A stretch of 64,000 nt of DNA from Mucilaginibacter sp. Lineage in GTDB: Bacteria > Bacteroidota > Bacteroidia > Sphingobacteriales > Sphingobacteriaceae. Where the stretch lies: the NCBI RefSeq assembly GCF_028288225.1, contig NZ_JAQBOC010000061.1, forward strand, positions 1-64,000. The letters are read 5' to 3'. Both the position numbers and the translations under genes were made by a program. This document shows positions 55,721 through 64,000 of this stretch, piece after piece (position 1 is the stretch's first letter; each line of letters opens with the position of its first letter). The notes beneath the pieces were generated by a model that searched no databases, had not been told where the DNA came from, and saw only the letters and a program-made list of their open reading frames with translations.

Positions 55721-56037
55721 GCAACAGTATATATCACATCAATAAAGGCATTAATAAGAGTATTGAGTTCCGGGGGCTTAAAGCGCAATATATCTGGTAT
55801 TTCGGCGGCATGGTGATCGCGCTGATGATCTTTTTTGCCGTCCTGTACATCGCGGGAGCGGGAACAGTCATGTGTTTTGCGGTAATCGGCGGAAGCGGTG
55901 CTTACATGAGCATCAGACTCTTTGCCATGAGCAGGAAATACGGTGAATACGGCATGATGAAAGCCCTTGCTAAACGGCGTGTACCCCAGGTGCTGAAATC
56001 CTATAGCCGCAAATTATTTCGGTATTTATCAAGATAA
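55717..56037 (+). CDS. traF: TraF-like conjugation protein (DUF4133)
   Basis: 106 aa. Pattern INKGINKSIEFRGLKAQYIW, two membrane helices (YFGGMVIALMIFFAVLYIAG; VMCFAVIGGSGAYMSIRLFA) and a basic C-terminus (SRKYGEYGMMKALAKRRVP): the DUF4133 family, VirB3-like. It is a conserved partner of TraE and TraG in the inner-membrane part of the mating channel. Confidence 0.9.
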   Translation: MSNSIYHINKGINKSIEFRGLKAQYIWYFGGMVIALMIFFAVLYIAGAGTVMCFAVIGGSGAYMSIRLFAMSRKYGEYGMMKALAKRRVPQVLKSYSRKLFRYLSR

Positions 56038-56043
56038 GGAGGA

Positions 56044-56853
56044 ATGAAAATGAAAAAGCTAAGGCCAGTGCCGTTATTCACGATTGAGGGAACCAGCTTC
56101 CTGGTTGATATCGAAAAGCAGGTATTACGGCAAACCAATGACCATGCCAATGAAATATCCTTTATCAACGATATGCAGGATCACGGCGCTTTTTACCGTT
56201 TGCTCTATGATCCGGATGAATTGCGGGCGGCGAAAGATCTTTTTGATCAGAACCGGGTAAAAGTTATCGATGTTCCCCAAATGACCGACCTCGACCGCGA
56301 GGGAATGGCAGCCAGGTATGGCCTGCCGCCGGAGCTGGTGATGGGTAAATCGGACTTCGAGCTTATCGTTGACCAGGAAGCATTGGACTTGCGCCTGAAA
56401 GGCGCACTGCCCAGGATCGATATCGCCGGTGAGGGATTTATCATAGACCTCCGCCTGCAGGAACTGCGGCACGCCAAAAACTTTCACCCGGTCATCAGTT
56501 TAAAATCATTCGGCCTTAGCGGCGACGGCTCAAAGTATGAGGCTTTCTACCACCCGCTCCTAAAACAGGTGGTGAAGATCGACCCCAAACTGACGGAATT
56601 CCCGGGCAGCGTGGTCAGGATCCAGATACCCAACGGGACCGGCCTCGACCCGGTGGCCGCTGCCCGTCAGTATGGTATGGAGGAAAGGGAGCTGCTCCGC
56701 CGCTACCCGATCCAAAAAGAGCTGAAAGCAGCGGTCATCCCGCTCAGCGAAACCCATATTCCCGCGCTTATCCGGCGCAACCGCGAACAATTGCGGCGGG
56801 AGCACCAGGAAATAGTACGGCAAATGAAGCCCAAAAACAGGCCACGCTTTTAA
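56044..56853 (+). CDS. Hypothetical protein with an internal duplication, between traF and traG
   Basis: 269 aa. Two ~110-residue copies are visible. PLFTIEGTSFLVDIEKQVLR matches PRIDIAGEGFIIDLRLQELR, and VKVIDVPQMTDLDREGMAARYGLP matches VVRIQIPNGTGLDPVAAARQYGME. The tail is basic. It is soluble, with no signal peptide. No family is recognised. Placement inside the tra operon suggests a regulatory or accessory role. Confidence 0.65.
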   Translation: MKMKKLRPVPLFTIEGTSFLVDIEKQVLRQTNDHANEISFINDMQDHGAFYRLLYDPDELRAAKDLFDQNRVKVIDVPQMTDLDREGMAARYGLPPELVMGKSDFELIVDQEALDLRLKGALPRIDIAGEGFIIDLRLQELRHAKNFHPVISLKSFGLSGDGSKYEAFYHPLLKQVVKIDPKLTEFPGSVVRIQIPNGTGLDPVAAARQYGMEERELLRRYPIQKELKAAVIPLSETHIPALIRRNREQLRREHQEIVRQMKPKNRPRF

Positions 56854-56905
56854 AGCAGCCTCAGTTAGAGAGGGGCTTAAAAAAAACAGAGAAGAATAAA
56901 CGGAG

Positions 56906-59359
56906 ATGGAAAAAGAGTTGAAGGATATATTACCGATTATGGGCGTGGAGCATGACTGCATCCTGTCCACGCAAGGGGAATTTACCGTGGTGTTCAAAGC
57001 CACGCTGCCGGAAGTGTTTACGCTATCGGACGAGGATTACGAAAACCTGCACCAGGCCTGGCTGAAAGCGGTTAAAGTGCTGCCCAAAAACAGCGTGCTG
57101 CACAAGCAGGACTGGTTCGTCCGGCGCAACTACCAGGCCGCTGAACAAAAAAAGCAGCGCAGCTTTTTAAACGAAAGCAGTGCGCGCTATTTCAGCGGCA
57201 GGCCGTATCTGCAGCATGACTGCTATATCCTGCTGACGAAAAGACCGGCAGGCCGGAAACCGGGCAATTCCGTTTTTTCCAACCTGCTCCGGCCGTCCCT
57301 CGTTCCCAGCGAGACACTGAAGCCGCAGGCTTTGAGAGAATTCCTGGACCTGGCCGGGCAGTTTAAACGCCTGCTGGAAGACGGCCGCCTGGTCAAACTG
57401 ACCCAGCTGAAAGCGGCTGACCTGCAAAGCCTGCCCCGAAAAACCGGACTGATCGAGCGGTATTGCTGCCTGCCGGAACAGGATGAGCAGCAGGTATACA
57501 AAGACATTCAATTTCAGGATACTATCCGCATCGGGGACCAGCAGCTGGCGATCTATACCTTAGGCGATGCGGAAGACCTGCCCGGTCTTTGCGGTTCGCG
57601 GATCACCTATGATGCTTATTCTACGGATAAAACCAAATTCCCGGTCAGCTTCGCCGCCGGCCTGGGATTACTGCTGCCCTGCAACCATATCTATAACCAG
57701 TTCATCCTGGTCGGCGACGCACAGGATACGCTCCGGCAACTGGAGAAAAAGCGCCTGCGGCTGCAATCCCTGTCCGCTTATTCCCGTGAAAATGCAATTT
57801 CCCTGGAGGCGACCAACGACTTTTTAAACGAGGCGATCAGCCAGCAAAGGCTCCCGGTCAAGGCGCATTTCAACGTGATGGTCTGGTCGGACAACCCGGA
57901 AGAGCTGAAGGACATGAAAAACCAGGTCGCCTCGGCACTGGCCGGGATGGATGCCGCTGCCAAACCCGAAACGGCGGGTGCCGCGCAGATCTGGTGGGCG
58001 GGCATCCCCGGCAACGCGGCGGATTTCCCGGTCAATGACACCTTTGATACCTTCGCGGAACAGGCCTGCTGTTTCCTGAACCTGGAAAGTAACTATAAGA
58101 GCGCGGCACCGGATGAGGGCATCCGTTTTTGTGACCGTTCCGGCAGGCCGGTGTTTGTGGACCTGTTTGACGGGCCGCGCAGGGAAGGCATTTCTTCCAA
58201 TATGGGGGTGCTTTGTTGCGGGACCTCCGGTGGCGGTAAATCGATGACCGTCAATCATATCCTCCGTTCCCTGTATGACCAGGGGGCGCATTGCGTAACG
58301 GTAGACATCGGCGGCAGCTACCTGGGTTTGTGCGAGCTGGTTGGCGGCTATTATTTCACCTATACGGAAGAAAACCCTATCCGTTTTAACCCTTTTTATA
58401 TCAAAGCCGGGGAAATCCCGGATACGGAAAAAAAGGAAAGCCTGAAAGCCTTGCTGGTCGCCTTGTGGAAGCAGGAAAACGAAGGGTTTAACCGCTCGGA
58501 ATACGTCGCGCTGTCCAATGCGCTGCAGGGATTTTACCGGTACCTGGAAAAGGACAAGAGCCTGTTTCCCTGCTTCAATACTTTTTACGAGTACCTCGAA
58601 ACGCATTATGTGGACGTATTGAAGGGGCAGCGGGTAAAGGACCGCGATTTCGACGTCGATAATTTTTTATACGTGCTCAGGCCCTATTACGAAGGCGGGG
58701 AGTTCGATTACCTGCTCAACGGCAAAGAGAACCTGGACCTGTTAGACCAACCCTTTATTGTCATAGAGCTGGACAACATCAAAGACCACCCGATCCTGTT
58801 CCCGGTGGTAACGCTCATTATCATGGAGCTGTTCATCAGCAAGATGCGCAAGCTGAAAGGCGTAAGAAAAGTTTTGACCATTGACGAAGCCTGGAAAGCC
58901 ATTGCCAAATCCGGTATGGCGGAATTCCTGAAATATGCCTTTAAGACGATCCGCAAGTTTAACGGCATTCCCATTGTCATCACCCAGGAACTGGAAGACC
59001 TGGTCTCATCGCCGATCATCAAGGACGCCATCATCAATAACGCCGATATCAAAATATTGATGGACATGCGGAAATTCCAGGGCAGGATCGAAAAGCTGCA
59101 GGATGTACTGGGGCTGCCGGAAAAAGGCAAGACCATATTACTATCGGTCAACAAGGATAACCACGAGATCTTCATTGACATCGGGGGACAACAGCTGAAA
59201 GTATATAAAAATGAGCTGTGCCCGGAAGAATATTATGCCTACACCACGGAAGGAACCGAAAGGGTGAAAGTCATGGAACTGGCCGCCAGGCACGGCAGCG
59301 TTCAAAAGGGCATTGAAGCCATGGTAAAGGAAATGCAGCAACCCAAATTATTAGCGTGA
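56906..59359 (+). CDS. traG: TraG conjugation ATPase (VirB4-like)
   Basis: 817 aa. Walker A is GVLCCGTSGGGKSMTVN at ~433-449 and Walker B VLTIDEAWKAIAKSG at ~654-668, with the VirB4-type IVITQELEDL motif after. The N-terminal domain (KDILPIMGVEHDCILSTQGE) is as in other Bacteroidota TraG proteins. The protein powers assembly of the mating channel at the inner membrane. Its stop overlaps a GTG of the next ORF. Confidence 0.95.
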   Translation: MEKELKDILPIMGVEHDCILSTQGEFTVVFKATLPEVFTLSDEDYENLHQAWLKAVKVLPKNSVLHKQDWFVRRNYQAAEQKKQRSFLNESSARYFSGRPYLQHDCYILLTKRPAGRKPGNSVFSNLLRPSLVPSETLKPQALREFLDLAGQFKRLLEDGRLVKLTQLKAADLQSLPRKTGLIERYCCLPEQDEQQVYKDIQFQDTIRIGDQQLAIYTLGDAEDLPGLCGSRITYDAYSTDKTKFPVSFAAGLGLLLPCNHIYNQFILVGDAQDTLRQLEKKRLRLQSLSAYSRENAISLEATNDFLNEAISQQRLPVKAHFNVMVWSDNPEELKDMKNQVASALAGMDAAAKPETAGAAQIWWAGIPGNAADFPVNDTFDTFAEQACCFLNLESNYKSAAPDEGIRFCDRSGRPVFVDLFDGPRREGISSNMGVLCCGTSGGGKSMTVNHILRSLYDQGAHCVTVDIGGSYLGLCELVGGYYFTYTEENPIRFNPFYIKAGEIPDTEKKESLKALLVALWKQENEGFNRSEYVALSNALQGFYRYLEKDKSLFPCFNTFYEYLETHYVDVLKGQRVKDRDFDVDNFLYVLRPYYEGGEFDYLLNGKENLDLLDQPFIVIELDNIKDHPILFPVVTLIIMELFISKMRKLKGVRKVLTIDEAWKAIAKSGMAEFLKYAFKTIRKFNGIPIVITQELEDLVSSPIIKDAIINNADIKILMDMRKFQGRIEKLQDVLGLPEKGKTILLSVNKDNHEIFIDIGGQQLKVYKNELCPEEYYAYTTEGTERVKVMELAARHGSVQKGIEAMVKEMQQPKLLA

Positions 59360-59361
59360 TC

Positions 59362-60042
59362 ATGAAAAAAATAATATTTACTATCGGCGTTATGGTGGCG
59401 CTCACAATCGCCCGGCCCGAAAGATCACAGGCCCAGGTCCCCATCGTGGGCTTGTTCACCTCAGCGCTCAAAAAGATCATCACGGCTATCGACCTGAAGG
59501 TACAACGACTGCAAAACCAGACGATTGCGCTGCAAAATGCGGAACAACAACTGGAAAACAACATGTCGCTGGGTAGGCTGAACGATATCTCCGGCTGGCT
59601 GAACAAGGAAAAGAATTTATACCAGGGGTATTACCAGGAACTGGCGCAGGTCAAAACCATTATTGCAGATTATGACGTGGTAAAACGGATCATCAGCCAG
59701 CAAAAGCAATTGCTCAGCGAGTACCAAAGCGCCAATGCGCTTTTTCACCGGGACAAGCATTTTTCAGCCGGAGAAATCAGCTACATGGGGAATATCTATG
59801 CCGGTATCCTGCAGGAAAGCCTGCGTAACCTGGACGAGGTGCTCTTAGCGGTCAACTCCTTCATCACCCAGATGGATGACGCGGGGAGGCTGCAAAGGAT
59901 ACATCAGGCCTCCAGTGGCATGCAGGCCAATTTGGACCACCTCCGGCAGTTCAACCAGCAGAACGTGATGCTCAGCCTGGCCCGTGTTAGGGACGAACAG
60001 GACAGGTTAGCAGTAAAACAGCTTTATGGCATTACCCCCTAA
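59362..60042 (+). CDS. TraI-like periplasmic conjugation protein, copy 1
   Basis: 226 aa from the ATG at 59362 (MKKIIFTIGVMVALTIA). It has a signal peptide followed by long helices rich in Gln/Leu (LKVQRLQNQTIALQNAEQQL). The C-terminus ends RLAVKQLYGITP. Shared with the next two proteins are a central ...F-x-R/D-D-x-H-F...E-x-x-Y/YM...NLDEVLLAV block and the terminal LYGI. This is the Bacteroidota TraI type, a VirB5-like periplasmic component (inference). Confidence 0.75.
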   Translation: MKKIIFTIGVMVALTIARPERSQAQVPIVGLFTSALKKIITAIDLKVQRLQNQTIALQNAEQQLENNMSLGRLNDISGWLNKEKNLYQGYYQELAQVKTIIADYDVVKRIISQQKQLLSEYQSANALFHRDKHFSAGEISYMGNIYAGILQESLRNLDEVLLAVNSFITQMDDAGRLQRIHQASSGMQANLDHLRQFNQQNVMLSLARVRDEQDRLAVKQLYGITP

Positions 60043-60056
60043 GCCCCTGAAGGGGG
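60035..60056. repeat. CCCCCT/AGGGGG palindrome, copy 2
   Basis: CCCCCT-AAGCCCCTGA-AGGGGG, overlapping the stop codon of the first traI-like gene. Copy 1 is at 49412-49432. Confidence 0.65.
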
Positions 60057-60099
60057 ATAAAAGCAGCAGCATCAGCATATAAACAAAAAATAGAGTTTT

Positions 60100-60753
60100 A
60101 TGAAACGGATAAAAAAGACCGGGTTATTTTTTCTTTTCACCAGCCTTACCTTAATGCAGGTGAAAGCACAGTTCTTAGGCGGCTTTTTCAGCCAGCAATC
60201 CCAAAAAGAGCAGTTAATGGCAGTGCAGATCGCTGACCTGGAGATCTGCCTGCAGGCCATCAAAGGCGGCTACCGCATTGCTGAAAACGGGTTAAGTACG
60301 GCACATGAGCTCAAAAACGGCACCTTCGGTTTACATACCGCCTATTTTAATTCCCTTTGGCAGGTCAAACCGGTGGTACAAAACAATCTCCAAGGTAAGG
60401 CCATCGCCGGTTTGCAACAGCAAATTATCCATGTGTTTTCCGGTGAGATCAGCTGGCAGCAACAGCAAAAACTATTGCAGCCTAACGAGCTGGCCTATCT
60501 GCAAAATGTTTATGACAATATCATAGCAGCATGCAAAAAGGACCTGGACGAATTGACGCTGGTACTGACACCCGGCAAGTTGCAGCTGACCGACCAGCAA
60601 AGGCTGGAACGGTTGGATCATTTGTATAATGCTATGAAGGATAAGTACGCCTTTACCGGGTATTTCACTGCGAAATGCCGGAAGCTGGCTACCGGCCGGT
60701 TACAGGCCCAAAGAGAAAAGCAACAGCTTAAAAAATTATACGGGATCAATTGA
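60100..60753 (+). CDS. TraI-like periplasmic protein, copy 2
   Basis: 217 aa with a signal peptide (MKRIKKTGLFFLFTSLTLMQVKAQ). The helical body follows the same plan as its neighbours: ADLEICLQAIKGGYRIAENG, then LDELTLVLTPGKLQLTDQQR and the terminal EKQQLKKLYGIN. It is clearly paralogous to copy 3 and more distantly to copy 1. It would act in the periplasm with the mating channel. Confidence 0.75.
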   Translation: MKRIKKTGLFFLFTSLTLMQVKAQFLGGFFSQQSQKEQLMAVQIADLEICLQAIKGGYRIAENGLSTAHELKNGTFGLHTAYFNSLWQVKPVVQNNLQGKAIAGLQQQIIHVFSGEISWQQQQKLLQPNELAYLQNVYDNIIAACKKDLDELTLVLTPGKLQLTDQQRLERLDHLYNAMKDKYAFTGYFTAKCRKLATGRLQAQREKQQLKKLYGIN

Positions 60754-60784
60754 GATAAAAACAGAAAGGGTCAAGGTAAAAAAT

Positions 60785-61429
60785 ATGAAAAGCGTGTTTA
60801 AAATGGGATTTGTCTTACTGGTGACGGTATGTTTTTCTTCAGAGATAAGTCGGGCGCAGTCCGTTGCCCAATGCCTCGAGCAGCTCAGCCTGGACTACCG
60901 GAAGCTTGCCGGGCTGAAAAGCATTTTACAGCAAATGTACAAAGGTTATGAGGTGCTCAATAAAAGCTATAACGCCGTAAAGGCTGTATCACAGGGAAAC
61001 TTCAGCTTGCACGAAGCATTTCTCGACGGCCTGATGCTTGTCAGCCCTGCTGTCCGGAAGTACCCCAGGATAGCGGACATCATTAATGATCAGGCTGCGC
61101 TAGTCGGTGAATATAAAGCCGCCTGCACGACTTTCCGGCGCGATCCGCATTTTGACCCGGACGAGACCGGCTACATGATGGCTGTTTATGATCACCTGGT
61201 CAGCGCCAGCCTGAAAAACCTGGATGATCTGACCATGGTGGTGACGGACAGCCAACTGCGGATGAGTGATGCGGAGCGGCTGACAGCGATTGACCGGATC
61301 TATACAGACAGCCATAGCCAGCTGAGTTTTTTAAGAAGATTTAACGATCAGGCGTATAAAACCGCCTTGCAAAGATCAAGGGATGTAAACGACCGCCGGA
61401 CACTCAAAAAGCTGTATGGCATAAACTAA
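60785..61429 (+). CDS. TraI-like periplasmic protein, copy 3
   Basis: 214 aa with a signal peptide (MKSVFKMGFVLLVTVCFSSEISRAQ). Body motifs KSILQQMYKGYEVLNKSYNAV, LDDLTMVVTDSQLRMSDAER and the C-terminal RRTLKKLYGIN match copy 2 segment by segment. Its stop is three bases before the traJ start, so it is translationally linked to traJ. Confidence 0.78.
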   Translation: MKSVFKMGFVLLVTVCFSSEISRAQSVAQCLEQLSLDYRKLAGLKSILQQMYKGYEVLNKSYNAVKAVSQGNFSLHEAFLDGLMLVSPAVRKYPRIADIINDQAALVGEYKAACTTFRRDPHFDPDETGYMMAVYDHLVSASLKNLDDLTMVVTDSQLRMSDAERLTAIDRIYTDSHSQLSFLRRFNDQAYKTALQRSRDVNDRRTLKKLYGIN

Positions 61430-61432
61430 CGG

Positions 61433-62554
61433 ATGATGAAAAAAAGGATTTCAAAGGTTGCCATGCTGGCAACATTAGCCACGCTTTCGCCTTTACTCTC
61501 CCGCGCGGAAGGCGTGGCGGACGACCTGCATAGTTTACAAGGGATACTCCAGCAGCTGTATAATCAAATGTTGCCGCTGTGCAGCGGAATGATTGGCGTA
61601 GCCAGGGGCATCGCCGGGTTTGCTGCCTTGTGGTATATCGCTGCCAGGGTATGGAAACATCTAGCCGCGGCTGAGGCAATTGATATCTATCCCCTGCTGC
61701 GTCCTTTTGCACTGGGTTTCTGTATCATGTTTTTTCCAATGGTGTTGTCGCTGGTCAACGGCGTTTTGCAGCCGGTGGTTACCGCCACACAAAATATGGT
61801 GATGAATGCTAACCAGGCGATCGCAACAATGCTGGCGGACAAACCGGAGGATGCAAACGGAGAACAAGAACCAAATTCAACGAATAACGACCCGGATAAA
61901 TGGTATCAGTACAGCCATCCCGGTAATTCAGGTGTAAACGCTGCGAATGCCAATCCTATTGCTGATGCATTTTCAGGCTGGAGCGTCAAGAATATGGCCA
62001 GAAAGTGGATCGCCGAATTATTGAACGTATTGTTCCAGGCAGCAGCCCTTTGTTTAGATACGATACGGACGTTCAAGCTGATCGTGCTGGCCATTCTCGG
62101 CCCGCTCTGTTTCGGGCTGAGCATTTTTGATGGTTTCCAGCATACGCTAAAACAATGGATAGCCCGGTACGTCAATGTGTTCATGTGGCTGCCTGTTGCC
62201 AATATATTCGGGGCCATCATCGCCAAAATCCAGGAAAATATGATTATCGCACAGCAAACGGGCAACCTGCCCGGTACGGAATTCGGCAATAGTAACACGG
62301 CCTACCTGATCTTCCTGCTTATCGGCATTGTGGGTTACTTTACAGTTCCCAGTGTCGCCAATTACATTATGAATGTCGGCGGCCATGCATTGTTTGCCAA
62401 AACCAGTGCACTATCGTCTATGGCCTTGTCGTACGCCGGGGGAGCTATTATGCAAAACATTTTTAAAAGTAGTTCGGCGAAGACCGGTATGCCAAAAACA
62501 GACCCCGGCGGCGTAAACGGACACACCAGGAGCAAGCTTTCAGGCAAGACCTGA
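61433..62554 (+). CDS. traJ: TraJ conjugation membrane protein (VirB6-like)
   Basis: 373 aa with a signal or first helix and several membrane segments (MIGVARGIAGFAALWYIAAR; PFALGFCIMFFPMVLSLVNG; TFKLIVLAILGPLCFGLSIF; TAYLIFLLIGIVGYFTVPSV). Conserved WIARYVNVFMWLPVANIFG and the SLVNGVLQPVV segment identify TraJ. It forms part of the inner-membrane channel. Confidence 0.92.
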   Translation: MMKKRISKVAMLATLATLSPLLSRAEGVADDLHSLQGILQQLYNQMLPLCSGMIGVARGIAGFAALWYIAARVWKHLAAAEAIDIYPLLRPFALGFCIMFFPMVLSLVNGVLQPVVTATQNMVMNANQAIATMLADKPEDANGEQEPNSTNNDPDKWYQYSHPGNSGVNAANANPIADAFSGWSVKNMARKWIAELLNVLFQAAALCLDTIRTFKLIVLAILGPLCFGLSIFDGFQHTLKQWIARYVNVFMWLPVANIFGAIIAKIQENMIIAQQTGNLPGTEFGNSNTAYLIFLLIGIVGYFTVPSVANYIMNVGGHALFAKTSALSSMALSYAGGAIMQNIFKSSSAKTGMPKTDPGGVNGHTRSKLSGKT

Positions 62555-62609
62555 TAACAATCTATCAGCTAAACAAGGAAGTGTGTAAGAAAGAAAGAGG
62601 AAAAAAACC

Positions 62610-63227
62610 ATGTTTAAAAAAATGCGAAATATCGAAACCGCCTTTCAGCATGTGCGCGGTTTTACCATCCTGCTAACGATAGGTTATTTTATAACCATTG
62701 GCTATGTCGAATACCAGCATAACGCGCTGGTAGCCATGATACAGCGCCGGCTTTATATTCTTTACAACGGGAAGGTACTGGAAGCCATTGCCACTGACCG
62801 GAAAGATAATGTAGGGGTGGAGGCCAGGGATCATGTGAAGACCTTTCACCAGCTCTTTTTTACGCTGGCGCCCGATGACAAGGTCATCCAGGCCAACCTG
62901 ACCAAAGCGCTTTACCTGGCGGATGAATCTGCTAAAAAGGAATATGATAACCTTTCTGAAAATGGTTATTACGCTGGTATCATTGCCGGGAATATCAGCC
63001 AGCAGATCCGGGTGGACAGCGTTGCGGTCGACCTGCGCAGCTATCCCTATCATTTCCGGTGCTACGGTACCCAAAGTATCATCCGCACCACCAGTACTGT
63101 TACCCGGAGCCTGGTCACGGAAGGGGAGCTGCGTAATGTATCCAGGAGTGACAATAACCCGCATGGCTTCCTGATCCAGCGCTGGAGTACCCTGGAAAAC
63201 ACGGATTTAAAAATCATCAATCGTTAA
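62610..63227 (+). CDS. traK: TraK conjugation protein (VirB8-like)
   Basis: 205 aa. It begins MFKKMRNIETAFQHVRGFTI with one membrane helix (~18-35), then the periplasmic domain with ARDHVKTFHQLFFTLAPDDK, YYAGIIAGNISQQIRVDSV and FRCYGTQSIIRTTS. This is the Bacteroidota TraK pattern, functionally VirB8-like. Confidence 0.92.
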   Translation: MFKKMRNIETAFQHVRGFTILLTIGYFITIGYVEYQHNALVAMIQRRLYILYNGKVLEAIATDRKDNVGVEARDHVKTFHQLFFTLAPDDKVIQANLTKALYLADESAKKEYDNLSENGYYAGIIAGNISQQIRVDSVAVDLRSYPYHFRCYGTQSIIRTTSTVTRSLVTEGELRNVSRSDNNPHGFLIQRWSTLENTDLKIINR

Positions 63228-63279
63228 CGGCACCGCGTTTCAGGATGCCTCAACTCATAAACAAGAAAAAATCAATAGT

Positions 63280-64000
63280 ATGGAAACAACAACATTAACC
63301 CTTAAAGAGCGCCGTCAGCGCAAATCCCTGCTGGTGCTTCCGGTGATCGTCTTTTCGTTCACCACGCTACTGTTTTGGGCGTTTGGTGGCGGTAGACCTG
63401 ACAGTGCTCGGGCCGAAATCCACCAGCGCGAAGGCTTGAGCACAAAACTGCCGGATGCCAAACTGAAAGATGACCACGGTTTGAACAAAATGAGCTATTA
63501 CGACAAAGCGGCGTCCGATTCCGTGAGGTTGAAGCAACAAATGAAAACCGATCCTTATTACCGGCAAAATAACGGGTCCGATACTGCCGGCCTTCATTTT
63601 CCGGTTCATACGAAACCTGTATGGACTAACGAAACGGGCGCCGGTAATCCATCCGGATTAACCGGTACCGGCAAGCAACCGGCGGAAGTTGATGAGGTTT
63701 ATCAAAAATTGGCCCGGCTGCAAACCGCACTGAACAAACCGGCACAACCCGTCAAGGTCAGTCCCGATCTTTTGTCAACCGGAAATACAACAGTAAATAG
63801 GCGGGAGCAGCTTAGCCCGCAAAGCGATGAGGACCCGGAACTGAAACAAATGAACGGCCTGCTCGAAAAAATACTGGACATCCAGCATCCGGAGAGGCTA
63901 AGGGAAAAAACAGCGCCGCAAGTTTCAGCGACAAATAATGAACGGTTCAAGGCCATCCCTGCGGTTATTGACGGCAAACAAAAGATCACCGAGGGTACGG
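63280..64000 (+). CDS. traM: TraM conjugation protein (VirB10-like), 3' end outside window
   Basis: It starts at the ATG at 63280 (METTTLTLKERRQRKSLLVL) and is open to the window end (240 codons seen). One membrane helix (LVLPVIVFSFTTLLFWAFGG) is followed by INxxLP-like and Pro/Gly-rich periplasmic linkers, as in TraM before its VirB10-like domain. It is not in the ORF track because no stop lies within the window. Confidence 0.88.
   Translation, partial: METTTLTLKERRQRKSLLVLPVIVFSFTTLLFWAFGGGRPDSARAEIHQREGLSTKLPDAKLKDDHGLNKMSYYDKAASDSVRLKQQMKTDPYYRQNNGSDTAGLHFPVHTKPVWTNETGAGNPSGLTGTGKQPAEVDEVYQKLARLQTALNKPAQPVKVSPDLLSTGNTTVNRREQLSPQSDEDPELKQMNGLLEKILDIQHPERLREKTAPQVSATNNERFKAIPAVIDGKQKITEGT

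Larger units (their letters stand above)
48301..64000 (+). mobile_element. Part of a Bacteroidota integrative conjugative element (transfer region, continues past window)
   Basis: A single-direction operon with traE, traF, traG, three traI-like genes, traJ, traK and traM in canonical order. It is GC-richer than the preceding region. No integrase, relaxase or attachment site is in the window, so the left end is not defined. Confidence 0.85.

Overview
The window looks like chromosomal accessory DNA from a Bacteroidota, most likely the Sphingobacteriaceae (Mucilaginibacter/Pedobacter type). The reasons are a Bacteroidota tra operon (traE, F, G, I, J, K, M order), the promoter style (TTG-N20-TAnnTTTG at 21.3 kb), families common in that group (SatD, DUF4386, permuted NlpC lipoprotein, GH18) and abrupt changes in base composition. 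I see no rRNA, no intact tRNA and no CRISPR array. No searches were run: all family names come from motif reading and memory.

Layout. 0-0.6 kb: end of a surface protein. 1.5-18 kb: a minus-strand locus encoding two very large beta-rich proteins (3282 and 1187 aa), a secreted ComEC-like metallo-beta-lactamase (MBL) with a decayed tandem copy, and small beta-domain proteins; its function is unknown. 18-26 kb: a decayed patchwork with an isolated terminator, inverted repeats, an NHL-repeat lipoprotein, an AbiE-type toxin/antitoxin pair whose toxin carries a nonsense codon, a pirin remnant and a GH18 chitinase. 25.7-33.5 kb: a mosaic flanked by a short direct repeat, with a SatD operon behind three evenly spaced palindromes, an IS630-like transposase, a TPR-protein remnant, two GC-rich DUF4386 genes sharing an ECF-type promoter, and two broken small genes.

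34.4-40.7 kb is the most interesting part. A compact five-gene operon encodes a small secreted protein, a 250-aa beta-rich protein, a SIR2-like protein with a C-terminal EAD11-like domain, an nSTAND1 NTPase with one membrane segment, and an EAD11-like/CHAT protease. This is the layout expected of an NTPase-driven conflict (immunity/cell-suicide) system: the NTPase senses, matching EAD domains recruit the CHAT protease to the SIR2 protein, and the 250-aa protein is a candidate effector with a gasdermin-like strand pattern. The SIR2 domain appears to lack its catalytic Asn and His.

40.9-47 kb: a Fic protein with an AbiEi-like N-terminus behind 24-bp tandem repeats, an RpiA homologue, a permuted NlpC/P60-like lipoprotein, and a Crp/Fnr regulator with two FNR-type boxes around its gene. 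47.3-64 kb: part of an integrative conjugative element. Its tra operon is interrupted between traE and traF by a 1866-aa methyltransferase-helicase gene, has three tandem traI-like genes, and runs off the window inside traM.
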